Positions 54,342 through 62,552 of a stretch of 64,000 nt of DNA are shown in pieces. Under the pieces are notes generated by a model that was given only the letters and a program-made list of their open reading frames with translations, made no database searches and had not been told where the DNA came from. Source of the stretch: Oceanobacillus neutriphilus (GTDB lineage: Bacteria > Bacillota > Bacilli > Bacillales > Amphibacillaceae); assembly GCF_014645515.1 (NCBI RefSeq), contig NZ_BMLW01000001.1, forward strand, positions 186,001 through 250,000, read 5' to 3'. The first letter of the stretch is position 1. Each line of letters begins with the position of its first letter. Both the position numbers and the translations under genes were made by a program.

Positions 54342-55160
54342 TTACATTTGATGAATAACTTCTTTAATAAGCTGAACAAATTTACTGCGTGATTGTGCAG
54401 CAACCTCAATCACTTCGTCATGACTTAATGGCTGATCTAAAATACCACTCGCCATATTTGTTAAACAAGAGATTCCAAGTACTTTTAATCCCCCATGCAC
54501 TGCAATAAGCGCTTCAGGAACTGTAGACATACCGACTGCATCTCCCCCAAGTACCCGAATCATACGGATTTCTGCCGGTGTTTCATAAGCTGGTCCGCTC
54601 CACCAGGTATACACACCTTCTTGCAGGTCAATATTATTTTCTGTAGCAATGTTTTTAGCTAAATTACGAAGCTCTCGATTGTATACTTCAGAAGAATCCG
54701 GAAAACGCGTTCCTAAATCATCATTATTTGGACCAATTAACGGATTTGTTGCAACTAAGTTAATATGATCAGTAATCAACATTAAATCGCCGGGATTGAA
54801 CTCCTTATTTACTGCTCCGCAAGCATTAGTAATAATGAGTTTATCTGCTCCAAGTGCCTGGATAACACGGACCGGGAAGGTCACTTCATCCAGTGAATAT
54901 CCTTCATAATAATGATAACGTCCTTTCATAGCGACAATACGCTTTCCATGCAAGGTGCCAATTACAAGCTGGTTCGCATGTCCAACAGCAGCTGATTTTG
55001 AGAAATATGGAATTTCTTCATATGGAATTACCACAGCGTCTTCCAATTCATCCGCTAAACCGCCTAATCCCGAACCGAGGATCATACCAATTTCTGGAGC
55101 CAGATCCGTTTTACTTTGAATAAATTCACTTGCTTCTTTTATTTGATGTGTCTGATGCAT
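54342..55160 (-). CDS. punA: Purine-nucleoside phosphorylase, trimeric type
   Basis: Splits inosine, guanosine or deoxy-forms with phosphate to the free purine and ribose-1-phosphate. The 272-residue length matches the trimeric PunA/PupG. Motifs are MILGSGLGGLADELEDA, KGRYHYYEGYSLDEVTFPVRV, ITNACGAVNKEFNPGDLMLITDHINL, SGPAYETPAEIRMIRVLGGDAVGMSTVPEALIAVHGGLKVLGISCLTNMA, with the purine-pocket residues in the last. It has AAGGAGGA before the ATG. It is a single gene here, without a drm/deoB or pdp gene next to it. No purine riboswitch is visible upstream. Confidence 0.93.
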   Translation of the reverse strand: MHQTHQIKEASEFIQSKTDLAPEIGMILGSGLGGLADELEDAVVIPYEEIPYFSKSAAVGHANQLVIGTLHGKRIVAMKGRYHYYEGYSLDEVTFPVRVIQALGADKLIITNACGAVNKEFNPGDLMLITDHINLVATNPLIGPNNDDLGTRFPDSSEVYNRELRNLAKNIATENNIDLQEGVYTWWSGPAYETPAEIRMIRVLGGDAVGMSTVPEALIAVHGGLKVLGISCLTNMASGILDQPLSHDEVIEVAAQSRSKFVQLIKEVIHQM

Positions 55161-55344
55161 TTTTTATTTCCTCCTTAAACGGATTTATTGTGAATACTTT
55201 TCTGATTCGTTCCTGCTTTCTCAGAAAGAAACCTGTCCTCTTATACTATATATCATCTTACAGTCCAAAGCGAAACCAATTTGTCTGCACAATAACCTAT
55301 GTTAAGTGATTGAATATAAGGTGTCAATCGAAGTTCAAATACTA

Positions 55345-55696
55345 ACTCAACTTTCATACCTGAGAATAAGCATCTATCTATACCTTCGAACATGTTCTAC
55401 ATTATCCTGCTTATATGTTGTTAAATTATCTTTTTATTGAAATGAAGATTGTGTATAGCACCTTCAACCAACCACTACGCTTTCCGACGTACAAATGTTT
55501 CCGATGGGGCAAGTAATCGCAAAAGCTCTTCGGTGGGACGAGTAATCGCAGTCCCAGTCCCAGGACGTCGAAAGCAGCCTCACACATTACCTTCTTTCCA
55601 GCTGGAGTTTATGCTTTGTCAAGAGCTAGATGAAAGGAACGATCAACATCTGTCTCTATGATAAGCAAATTATTATTTCAGGTGCGAAAGTTGAAA
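55345..55696. repeat. ACTCAAC-type MITE-like element, copy C
   Basis: A 352-bp element with ends ACTCAACTTTCATACCT and AGGTGCGAAAGTTGAAA, flanked by TACTA (55340-55344) and CACTA (55697-55701), a 4/5 target duplication. The internal GGGGCAAGTAATCGC and GGGACGAGTAATCGCAGTCCC modules are inverted relative to copies at 10.1 and 35.1 kb. No gene. Confidence 0.8.
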
Positions 55697-55728
55697 CACT
55701 AACATTTATACATCCCCGATTAAAATAA

Positions 55729-55753
55729 AACACCAGGCTCCACACCTGGTGTT
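55729..55753 (-). terminator. Terminator after yaaN
   Basis: Stem AACACCAGG (55729-55737) / CCTGGTGTT (55745-55753) with a 7-nt loop, followed on the minus strand by TTTTATTTTA. Confidence 0.8.
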
Positions 55754-55763
55754 CTATCCGCCT

Positions 55764-56927
55764 TTATTCTTTAAACTCCAGCATTTTATTCTTCAATTCT
55801 TCTTCCATGCTGATCAATTCTTTTTCAGCTTCATTACGCTTCTTGCGTCCGTCTGATTGGATCTGCATGGTTTCTTCGATGGTAGACATTAATTTTTCCT
55901 GTGTCTGCTTCAATGTATCAATATCTACAAGACCCCGTTCATTTTCTTTTGCGGTTTCAATTGTATTTTCTTTCAGCATATCTGCATTTTTTAACAATAA
56001 ATCATTCGTTGTTTGAGATACCTGCTTTTGTGCTTCCATCGCATGTCGCTGCCTCAACAGAGTCAAAGCAATCGCTACCTGGTTTTTCCATAGTGGAATA
56101 GCTGTTAAAACAGACGATTGGATTTTTTCCACAAGTGCCTGATTCGTATTTTGAATAAGGCGGATCTGCGGTGCGCTTTGCATGGTAATTTGACGGCTCA
56201 GTTTAAGGTCATGCGTCCTTTTTTCAAGCCTATCCACAAATTGAAGCATATCATTAACTTCCTGGACGTCCATCTGGCTCCCGCTTGTTTCTGCTTTTTG
56301 ACGAAGCTGCGGGATGATATCGTTATTAATTTCTTCTACCTTTAACTCCCCGGCCGCAATATAAATGTTTAAAGCATCGTAGTAATCACGGTTTGTTGAA
56401 AATAATTTATCAAGCATAACATTATCAGACAAAAGTAAATCCTTATTCCGATCCAGACGCACACTGATACGGTCAATCTGGGAGCTTGTTTTTTGATAAC
56501 GTGACAGAACCTCATTAACTGATTTTGACAATTTACCAAATAAACGTGATAAAAACCCGTTCTTTTCTTCCTGTAATTCAGATGGATCGATATCCTCCAG
56601 CTTTTTCATCAGCTCCGTTAAAATGGAACCAATTTGACTGACATCCTGTTTTTGAACATGTTCTAACATTTCATGAGAAAATTGATGTAATTTCGCTTGT
56701 GCTTCCACACCATATTTTACTAGGGACTGTTGATTTGTTGTATCAATTTGCAGTGCTAATTGTTCTGCTTTTTTACGATGTTCAGCCGGAAGCTTGTCAA
56801 CAAGCCTTGGTGCTTTAGCACTTTCTAAACCTTGATCAGAAGTGCCCGCAGAAACTTCTGTTCTTTCCCCAAACGGATCATTTAATAAATCATTTATAGA
56901 ATCATTAGATTGGCCTTTTTCAGTCAT
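55764..56927 (-). CDS. yaaN: Toxic anion resistance protein family (TelA/YaaN)
   Basis: A 387-residue protein of the TelA family, linked to tellurite, toxic-anion and cell-envelope stress resistance with no defined biochemistry. The first ~75 residues are hydrophilic and variable; the conserved core begins at about residue 75 and is almost entirely helical with long coiled-coil stretches (EQLALQIDTTNQQSLVKYG, LRQKAETSGSQMDVQEVNDMLQFVDRLEKRTHDLK, AIPLWKNQVAIALTLLRQRHAMEAQKQVSQTTNDLLLKNADMLK). A good AAGGAGGATAT site precedes the ATG. It is 13 bp after xpaC and co-transcribed. In B. subtilis the same pair is known. Confidence 0.9.
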   Translation of the reverse strand: MTEKGQSNDSINDLLNDPFGERTEVSAGTSDQGLESAKAPRLVDKLPAEHRKKAEQLALQIDTTNQQSLVKYGVEAQAKLHQFSHEMLEHVQKQDVSQIGSILTELMKKLEDIDPSELQEEKNGFLSRLFGKLSKSVNEVLSRYQKTSSQIDRISVRLDRNKDLLLSDNVMLDKLFSTNRDYYDALNIYIAAGELKVEEINNDIIPQLRQKAETSGSQMDVQEVNDMLQFVDRLEKRTHDLKLSRQITMQSAPQIRLIQNTNQALVEKIQSSVLTAIPLWKNQVAIALTLLRQRHAMEAQKQVSQTTNDLLLKNADMLKENTIETAKENERGLVDIDTLKQTQEKLMSTIEETMQIQSDGRKKRNEAEKELISMEEELKNKMLEFKE

Positions 56928-56940
56928 GTAGATATCCTCC

Positions 56941-57564
56941 TTATTTTTTAGATCGGCGCAGCGTCTGCTTTGCTACATCCAGCTCAAAATCCAGCGTTTC
57001 TAAATCATCTCTGAGCATCACCTGTAAATCCTTTTTTATCGTCCGGCTGAAGGCAGTAAGTGTCTGCCTGGTCTCCTTTAACGATTTTTGCATCTCAATA
57101 GACGGGGAAGGCTGGCTGGAAAGATAAGCATAACGCTCTGACAATTCCACAAGCGAGTCTAAATGATTATAGAAAAAACCCTCTGCCTGATAGAATCGTA
57201 CCGGTTCTTTTCTTGCGTTGTTATATATTTTTTGTGCCGTTCTTACAATAGCTAAGTTTTCCCGTGCATGCTGGAAAGACCGTACTTTGAATAAGGCTTT
57301 TTGCATGCGTGTTATCTTGCCTCTTGCTTCTTTTAAATTCGTATCAATAAATTTATATTCTTTTTTGGTTAACCCCTGACTTCTGACAAATCGATAATCC
57401 ATGATTTGTTTTGCAGCCGCATAAGTCAATACACCACCGGTTGCAGCAAAAAGACTTGTTAACAGTACGGTCTGTCCATATATAAAAAAGCTTACCAGCC
57501 ATATAGCTGTCAGGCTGACAGCACCTACAAAGCTCTGCATTAAAAATTGCATTATTGCCCGCAT
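56941..57564 (-). CDS. xpaC: XpaC-family protein
   Basis: A 207-residue protein with two N-terminal hydrophobic segments (about residues 8-45, AVSLTAIWLVSFFIYGQTVLLTSLFAATGGVLTYAAAKQI) followed by a charged helical domain (TNLKEARGKITRMQKALFKVRSFQHARENLAIVRTAQKIYNNARKEP), so it is membrane-anchored. It is the first gene of xpaC-yaaN. XpaC was named for X-phosphate hydrolysis in Bacillus, an activity not proven direct. The ATG has AGGAGTG 8 nt upstream. A near-perfect sigma-W promoter lies about 73 bp upstream, so the pair probably responds to cell-envelope stress. Confidence 0.88.
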   Translation of the reverse strand: MRAIMQFLMQSFVGAVSLTAIWLVSFFIYGQTVLLTSLFAATGGVLTYAAAKQIMDYRFVRSQGLTKKEYKFIDTNLKEARGKITRMQKALFKVRSFQHARENLAIVRTAQKIYNNARKEPVRFYQAEGFFYNHLDSLVELSERYAYLSSQPSPSIEMQKSLKETRQTLTAFSRTIKKDLQVMLRDDLETLDFELDVAKQTLRRSKK

Positions 57565-57636
57565 ACGCTCACTCCTAAGTGATTAATCATTCTTTCCTAA
57601 GTATATTCGTCTATACTCTTTCTCTTATTATACTAT

Positions 57637-57662
57637 TACGAATGACTGTTTTAAAAGTTTCA
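57637..57662 (-). promoter_or_regulatory. Sigma-W-type promoter of xpaC-yaaN
   Basis: On the minus strand TGAAAC (57657-57662) and CGTA (57637-57640) with exactly 16 bp between match the sigma-W consensus completely. It is about 73 bp before the xpaC ATG. It fits envelope-stress control, as I recall for the homologous B. subtilis unit. Confidence 0.65.
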
Positions 57663-57780
57663 ATTTCTTTTTATTTAAAGCTTGATTTATCTAAGCGCTA
57701 AAAATTATGATAATATAAGAATGAACGTTCTTATGTTTAGGAATGGTACAATTATTTTAATTCTCCAGGTTTACTAAATA

Positions 57781-58491
57781 ACTCAACTTTCGCACCTATG
57801 AGTAAACATACTAACCTTGCTGTTCCAGGATGTACATGGTCTCTATTATCATGCTTGCTTTTAGTTAACTCATCTTTTTATTTTTTGAACAGGTTATTGT
57901 GTATAGCTTCCGCTCCGGCCAACCACTCCGCTTTCCATGGGGACGGCTTCAGCTAACTTGAAAAGAAACCCGCTTTTCAAGTGGATCTTCAGCCCGCCCT
58001 GTTCCCATAGGAGTCTCCGTGGTTGGCCTGCGCTCTAATAGGATTCTACAGCGCATGGAAGAAATAACATCCTGATGAAGTTAGATGAAATCATCGTTTT
58101 TAGCAGTTCAAATCATGACAGCATGAATAATCCCTATCGAGAATAGCTTTCATGCATCAAAAATAAGGATTGCTGAGCATGTTTACCATACAACACAAAA
58201 AATTTGTTCTGCCAGATCTATCTTTTATTAGTTCAGTTATTTCAGTATAGAATATCTTACTAGCGAAGGCGGACCGTTTTGACTCCTGAGGGATCAGCAC
58301 CATCTGAAGTTCCACTTTTGCCAAGTGCTCTTCTTGGCAAAAGTTAGCTGAAGAGCGTGCCCCTAGGAAAGCAAAACGGTCCGCCGCAGCGGTCGCTTTA
58401 CCTTCTATCTTTGTCAACAGATATATAGAAGAAATGATCAACCCCTGTTCCTATGGATAGAAAGTTACTTTTTAAAGTGCGAAAGTTGAGT
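57781..58491. repeat. ACTCAAC-type MITE-like element, long composite copy D
   Basis: A 711-bp element with ends ACTCAACTTTCGCACCT and AAGTGCGAAAGTTGAGT, flanked by exactly identical AAATA (57776-57780 and 58492-58496). The left ~160 bp are nearly identical to copy B, and the right ~240 bp match the right part of B. Between them (about 58035-58250) is about 200 bp that I do not find elsewhere in the window, so it is either an insertion or a fusion of two copies. The right half has CTTTTGCCAAG/CTTGGCAAAAG pairing. A 94-codon minus-strand frame across it looks like an artefact. Confidence 0.82.
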
Positions 58492-58526
58492 AAATAACTG
58501 CTTTTTATTCGAGGAGGGTGTTTTTA

Positions 58527-59318
58527 ATGAAACGAATTGGTATTGATGCAGGCGGATCTTTAATAAAAATTGCGTATGAAGAAGAAGGCAGGCTTCGATT
58601 AAAGACTTATTCTGCCAAACAGGTTGATGAAGTGATTCAATGGCTGGAAATGATTGCACCGGAAGCGGATCTGCATGTGACAGGCGGCAGAGCCGAGGCA
58701 GTGAGAGCTTCCAATAAATCCATTTCTATATTTAAGGAATTTGAGTGTGTAATCGAGGGAACAAAATATTTGCTATTGGAAGAAAATAAGCTTCCCGAAA
58801 CAGAATATCTTTTAGTGAATATTGGTACAGGGACCTCTTTCTTTCACAACAGAAATCGCTTATCAGGAACAGGGGTCGGAGGCGGTTTGTTTACTGGCAT
58901 TGGAGCAATTATTGCAGGTACATCTGATTATCACTCTCTGGTCGAGCTTGCCTCTAAGGGAGACCGAACCAAAAGTGATCTGATGGTTTCGGATATTTAC
59001 CAATTTAGCAGTTCTCCTATCGAAGCTTCCTTGACTGCTGCCAATTTTGGAAAGGATCAGCTGGATAAATCGGTTTCTGTTGAAGATCAGCTGGCGGCAC
59101 TAACTCAATTGATTGGGGAGACGATTGTATTACTGTCCAGTTTAACGGCAAATTCATTAGAAACAAAAGAAATCGTAATGATTGGCGGCACATTAACTGG
59201 AAACCCGCTCTTAAAACAGGTGATTTCCTCTTTTGAAAGCATGTTTGATTATAACTTAACTTTTTTGGAAAAAGGAAATCACGCTGGTGCAATTGGTGCA
59301 CTATATCACGATGAATAA
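58527..59318 (+). CDS. coaW: Type II pantothenate kinase
   Basis: First step of CoA synthesis: phosphorylates pantothenate with ATP. The 263-residue product starts MKRIGIDAGGSLIKIAYEEEG, with the ASKHA phosphate-1 loop. Also visible is the conserved ATPase-fold region LLVNIGTGTSFFHNRNRLSGTGVGGGLFTGIGAIIAGTSDYHSLVELASKGDR, and GGTLTGNPLLKQVI near the C-terminus. Type II enzymes in Staphylococcus/Bacillus are not inhibited by CoA. The ATG is 6 nt after GAGGAGGG. It begins only 35 bp after the MITE-like element D. The next gene follows after 30 bp. Confidence 0.9.
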   Translation: MKRIGIDAGGSLIKIAYEEEGRLRLKTYSAKQVDEVIQWLEMIAPEADLHVTGGRAEAVRASNKSISIFKEFECVIEGTKYLLLEENKLPETEYLLVNIGTGTSFFHNRNRLSGTGVGGGLFTGIGAIIAGTSDYHSLVELASKGDRTKSDLMVSDIYQFSSSPIEASLTAANFGKDQLDKSVSVEDQLAALTQLIGETIVLLSSLTANSLETKEIVMIGGTLTGNPLLKQVISSFESMFDYNLTFLEKGNHAGAIGALYHDE

Positions 59319-59348
59319 ACAGAATTATAAGTACGAGGAGAATGGTAT

Positions 59349-60503
59349 TTGAAAAAATTTATTTATTTTAGCTTCATCATGATGTTTGTATTGGCAGGCT
59401 GTCAGGCAAAAACAGATTCAGCAGCACAATCCAATACAGTGGATGGTGCTTTAGGGGCGCATTTTATTGACGTTGGACAAGGTGACTCCACTTTGTTCAC
59501 TCTGGAGGAAGAAGACGAAAAAGCTGTTATCCTCTTTGACACAGGAGATTGGCAGGGAAATGAAGTAGTACCTTATTTAGAGGAACAGGGAATCACAGAA
59601 ATTGATTTGGTCATTATCAGTCATCCGGATGCAGATCATATTGGCCAGCTTTCCAAGGTTCTTGATCGATTTGCTGTAGATGAGGTTTGGATGTCCGGCA
59701 ATGAAAGTACATCCAATACATATCAAACAGCAATGGAAAAAATATTATCTCAGGATATCGATTATCATGAGCCGCGGACCGGGGAAGCGTATGAATTAGG
59801 TCCAATTGAATTAGAAGTATTGTACCCGGAGGATATCTCTGGAAAATTAAATGAAGAATCGGTCAGTATTCGTTTGGTTTATGATCAGATTTCTTTTGTA
59901 CTGACCGGAGATGCAGGAGTGAAGGAAGAAAAAGAGATGATGGACTCTTCTCAGCTCAGCAGCACCTTTTTACATTTAGGTCATCATGGTTCTAAAACAT
60001 CTACAGACCCGGAATTTTTAAATGCAGTTCAGCCGCAGATTGCTATTTATAGTGCCGGCAAAGATAATTCCTACGGTCATCCAAGTCCGGAGGTTATTGA
60101 ATTATTAGATGGAGAAAATATCAGCTGGTATGGCACTGATCAAGATGGAACCATTGTTGTAACTACAGACGGAAAAGCCTATTCCATTGAAACAGAAATG
60201 AGCACAGATATTACTGTTTCAGAACCGGATGTAGCGAAAAATAACGAAATTTCTGCTGACGAGGAAAATGAAGATGCTTCTGAAGACATCTCAAGTGATG
60301 AAAAAAAGGAGTCCAGCTGTATCGACTTAAATAATGCTTCCAAAGAAGAATTAACTGAAATTATTCATATTGGCAACGAACGTGCAGATCAAATAATGGA
60401 TCAACGTCCATTCACTGCTTTGGATGAGCTTGAGGAAATTGATGGATTAGGCCCAAGCCGGATTGCAGATATAGAATCCGAGGATCTGATTTGTGACTTT
60501 TAA
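59349..60503 (+). CDS. Secreted lipoprotein with ComEC-like MBL domain and C-terminal helix-hairpin-helix
   Basis: A 384-residue lipoprotein. The N-terminus has a lipobox (VLAGC, Cys19). The central MBL domain (about residues 40-290) has HFIDVGQGDSTLF, the zinc motif HPDADHIG and LHLGHHGSKTSTDPEFL, as in the nuclease domain of ComEC/Rec2. An acidic linker (about residues 290-325, ADEENEDASEDISSDEKKE) leads to a ComEA-type helix-hairpin-helix (DLNNASKEELTEIIHIGNERADQIMDQRPFTALDELEEIDGLGPSRI). Start is TTG with CGAGGAG upstream. It would sit outside the membrane. The layout suggests DNA binding plus phosphodiesterase or nuclease activity, but none is proven. It pairs with the DUF3006 gene 15 bp later. 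Confidence 0.85.
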   Translation: MKKFIYFSFIMMFVLAGCQAKTDSAAQSNTVDGALGAHFIDVGQGDSTLFTLEEEDEKAVILFDTGDWQGNEVVPYLEEQGITEIDLVIISHPDADHIGQLSKVLDRFAVDEVWMSGNESTSNTYQTAMEKILSQDIDYHEPRTGEAYELGPIELEVLYPEDISGKLNEESVSIRLVYDQISFVLTGDAGVKEEKEMMDSSQLSSTFLHLGHHGSKTSTDPEFLNAVQPQIAIYSAGKDNSYGHPSPEVIELLDGENISWYGTDQDGTIVVTTDGKAYSIETEMSTDITVSEPDVAKNNEISADEENEDASEDISSDEKKESSCIDLNNASKEELTEIIHIGNERADQIMDQRPFTALDELEEIDGLGPSRIADIESEDLICDF

Positions 60504-60518
60504 AGGAGTTGAGTAATA

Positions 60519-60785
60519 ATGAAAGGGATCATTGATCGTTTCGAAGGAGAAACAGCAGTTATTTTAGTGGAAGCAGAGAGCCGGGAAATTCTAATTTCAA
60601 GCAGTGAACTTCCTGAAGAGTGTACAGTGAAATCAGTTGTGCGGATTGAGGAGTCAGAGGAACATACTCACCCAAGAATCACACTCGATACGGAGGCAGA
60701 TCAGGAGAATAAACAGCAATCGGGTGATCTTCGCAAGGCTTTATTGAAACGAAAAAAAAGCAGTAAGCTGAGAAGACGAAAATAG
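60519..60785 (+). CDS. DUF3006 family protein
   Basis: An 88-residue cytoplasmic protein beginning MKGIIDRFEGETAVILVE, the standard DUF3006 opening. The first ~45 residues are beta-strand-like; the C-terminal third is basic and low-complexity (LRKALLKRKKSSKLRRRK), so it may bind nucleic acid. It starts 15 bp after the MBL-HhH gene with AAAGGAG upstream, the neighbour normally seen for this family. Function is unknown. Confidence 0.85.
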   Translation: MKGIIDRFEGETAVILVEAESREILISSSELPEECTVKSVVRIEESEEHTHPRITLDTEADQENKQQSGDLRKALLKRKKSSKLRRRK

Positions 60786-60825
60786 TTGTAATGGCCTTTC
60801 CTTTCATATAAGTAGCAAATTAATA

Positions 60826-60872
60826 AAAACCTGAAAAAATGCAGCTGAAATCTCCATTTTTTCAGGTTTTCT
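60826..60872. terminator. Bidirectional terminator (DUF3006 gene / pdxT)
   Basis: AAAACCTGAAAAAATG (60826-60841) and CATTTTTTCAGGTTTT (60855-60870) form a 16-bp stem between convergent genes. Confidence 0.85.
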
Positions 60873-60914
60873 TTTTAATCTTTTATGGTTTAAAACCATT
60901 GGAATTCCTTTTCA

Positions 60915-61517
60915 TTAAATTATTAACGCCGACTTCTCTCCAACCATCGAAAGAAATAATTCCAAGAACCGGTTATCATCAGTCAGTTCCGGATGAAAAG
61001 CCGCTACAAGTAAATTATCTTGTCTTGCAGCCACAATTTTATTATCATACGCAGCTAAAACCTCTACATTTTCTCCAACCGATGCAATATATGGTGCACG
61101 GATAAATACTGCCGGATAACCTTCCTTCATCCCTTTTACATCTAAATTTGCTTCGAAGCTGTCCTTTTGTCTGCCAAATCCATTTCTTTTCACCTGGATA
61201 TCCATCAGCTTCAAGCTTACTGGTTCTTCTGTTTCCACCTGACTTTTACCAAGAAGCACAAGACCTGCACAGGTTCCAAAGATCGGCTTTTTTAATTGAG
61301 CGAATTGCTGAACAGCTTCAATAAGACTATTTTTCTTCATCAAACGCCAGATAGTTGTACTTTCTCCACCTGGAATAATTAATCCATCTACATTCTCCAG
61401 CATTTCTTTATTTTTAATAAGAACCGGCTCTTGTCCTAAAGCACACAGTTGGCTGGCGTGTTCTTCTGTTGCTCCCTGCATGCTTAGAATCCCGATTCTA
61501 TACTTGTTTCTATTCAT
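60915..61517 (-). CDS. pdxT: Glutamine amidotransferase subunit of PLP synthase
   Basis: Supplies ammonia from glutamine to PdxS for pyridoxal-phosphate synthesis. The ~200-residue class I-like glutaminase starts MNRNKYRIGILSMQGATEEHASQLCALGQE, with GAGGTG upstream; a 10-codon longer frame is rejected. The triad is visible: nucleophilic Cys in IFGTCAGLVLLGK (about residue 79), and His and Glu in AAFHPELTDD near the C-terminus. GGESTTIWRLMKKNSL is the conserved PdxT segment. It follows pdxS by 30 bp. Confidence 0.95.
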   Translation of the reverse strand: MNRNKYRIGILSMQGATEEHASQLCALGQEPVLIKNKEMLENVDGLIIPGGESTTIWRLMKKNSLIEAVQQFAQLKKPIFGTCAGLVLLGKSQVETEEPVSLKLMDIQVKRNGFGRQKDSFEANLDVKGMKEGYPAVFIRAPYIASVGENVEVLAAYDNKIVAARQDNLLVAAFHPELTDDNRFLELFLSMVGEKSALII

Positions 61518-61547
61518 GCTGTTCACCTCTTTCTCCTTCAACATCAC

Positions 61548-62438
61548 TTAAAAACTGCGATCCTGCATTCTGTCTTCAGGACGTAGTGTTTTCATATCAA
61601 TCCCTTTCATCGCTTCTCCTAAGTCCTTAGAAAGCTCGCCAATTTTTTGATAGTCCTGATAATACGTTGTCGCTTCTACGATAGAACGGGCAAATTTCTC
61701 AGGATTTTTTGATTTAAAAATACCTGACCCGACAAAGACGCCGTCTGCTCCAAGTTCCATCATAAGTGCAGCATCAGCCGGAGTTGCTACACCACCTGCT
61801 GCAAAGTTTACTACCGGCAGTCTGCCAGCTTCTTTAATCTGCATTAAAATTTCGAATGGAGCGCCAAGATTTTTAGCTTCTGTCATCAGTTCATCCTCGT
61901 TCATATGTACAATTCTTCTCACCTGTGATTGTACTTCACGTAAATGACGTACTGCTTCCACAATATTTCCTGTTCCCGGCTCACCTTTAGTACGCAGCAT
62001 AGATGCACCTTCGCCAATCCGGCGGGCTGCTTCTCCTAAATCACGGCATCCGCATACAAATGGAACAGTGAATGGCTTTTTATCCAGATGGAATAAGTCA
62101 TCCGCCGGCGTAAGCACTTCACTTTCGTCGATATAATCCACACCAAGTGACTCTAAAATGCGCGCTTCCACAATATGACCAATACGCACCTTTGCCATAA
62201 CCGGAATAGATACAGCTTCCATTACTTCCTCGACAATGCTTACATCCGCCATTCTCGCCACGCCGCCGGCAGCACGGATATCAGATGGAACCTTCTCCAA
62301 TGCCATTACTGCAACAGCACCCGCTTCTTCTGCGATTTTTGCCTGTTCCTTGTTGACAACATCCATAATGACGCCGCCTTTTTGCATTTGCGCCATACCT
62401 CTTTTTACACGTTCTGTTCCAGTAACTCGATCTGTCAT
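61548..62438 (-). CDS. pdxS: Pyridoxal 5'-phosphate synthase, PdxS subunit
   Basis: The synthase core forms PLP from ribulose/ribose 5-phosphate, glyceraldehyde 3-phosphate and ammonia; it assembles as a dodecamer with PdxT. The 296-residue product starts [27 protein letters not shown] with GGGGGA upstream; a 24-codon longer frame is rejected. The catalytic lysine is in [37 protein letters not shown]. Further motifs are [31 protein letters not shown] and [30 protein letters not shown]. Divergent from pdxR, which probably controls it. Confidence 0.96.
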   Translation of the reverse strand: MTDRVTGTERVKRGMAQMQKGGVIMDVVNKEQAKIAEEAGAVAVMALEKVPSDIRAAGGVARMADVSIVEEVMEAVSIPVMAKVRIGHIVEARILESLGVDYIDESEVLTPADDLFHLDKKPFTVPFVCGCRDLGEAARRIGEGASMLRTKGEPGTGNIVEAVRHLREVQSQVRRIVHMNEDELMTEAKNLGAPFEILMQIKEAGRLPVVNFAAGGVATPADAALMMELGADGVFVGSGIFKSKNPEKFARSIVEATTYYQDYQKIGELSKDLGEAMKGIDMKTLRPEDRMQDRSF

Positions 62439-62552
62439 ATTATTTCCCCCTAGATTCTTTATTGTTTTTTTATTATTATAAAAATAATATGACATGAATG
62501 AAAGTGCCAATTTTATATATTTTAATGAGGTCAGTTTTAAAGGAGGGAGAAA
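62439..62552. promoter_or_regulatory. Divergent pdxST / pdxR promoter region
   Basis: This 114-bp AT-rich region must hold both promoters. For pdxS a possible -35 TTGGCA (minus, 62505-62510) and -10 TATTAT (62484-62489) are 15 bp apart, shorter than ideal. PdxR-type proteins bind direct repeats in such regions; I could not identify a convincing pair. Confidence 0.4.

Noticed and set aside
55161..55344. Purine riboswitch upstream of punA
   Set aside because: The conserved core of the purine aptamer is not visible; only a short stem (CTTTCTGAGAAAG) and a weak promoter are seen.
58157..58441. A 94-codon minus-strand frame in repeat copy D
   Set aside because: It lies wholly in the mosaic repeat and crosses a hairpin; other copies do not keep the frame open, so it is not a gene.
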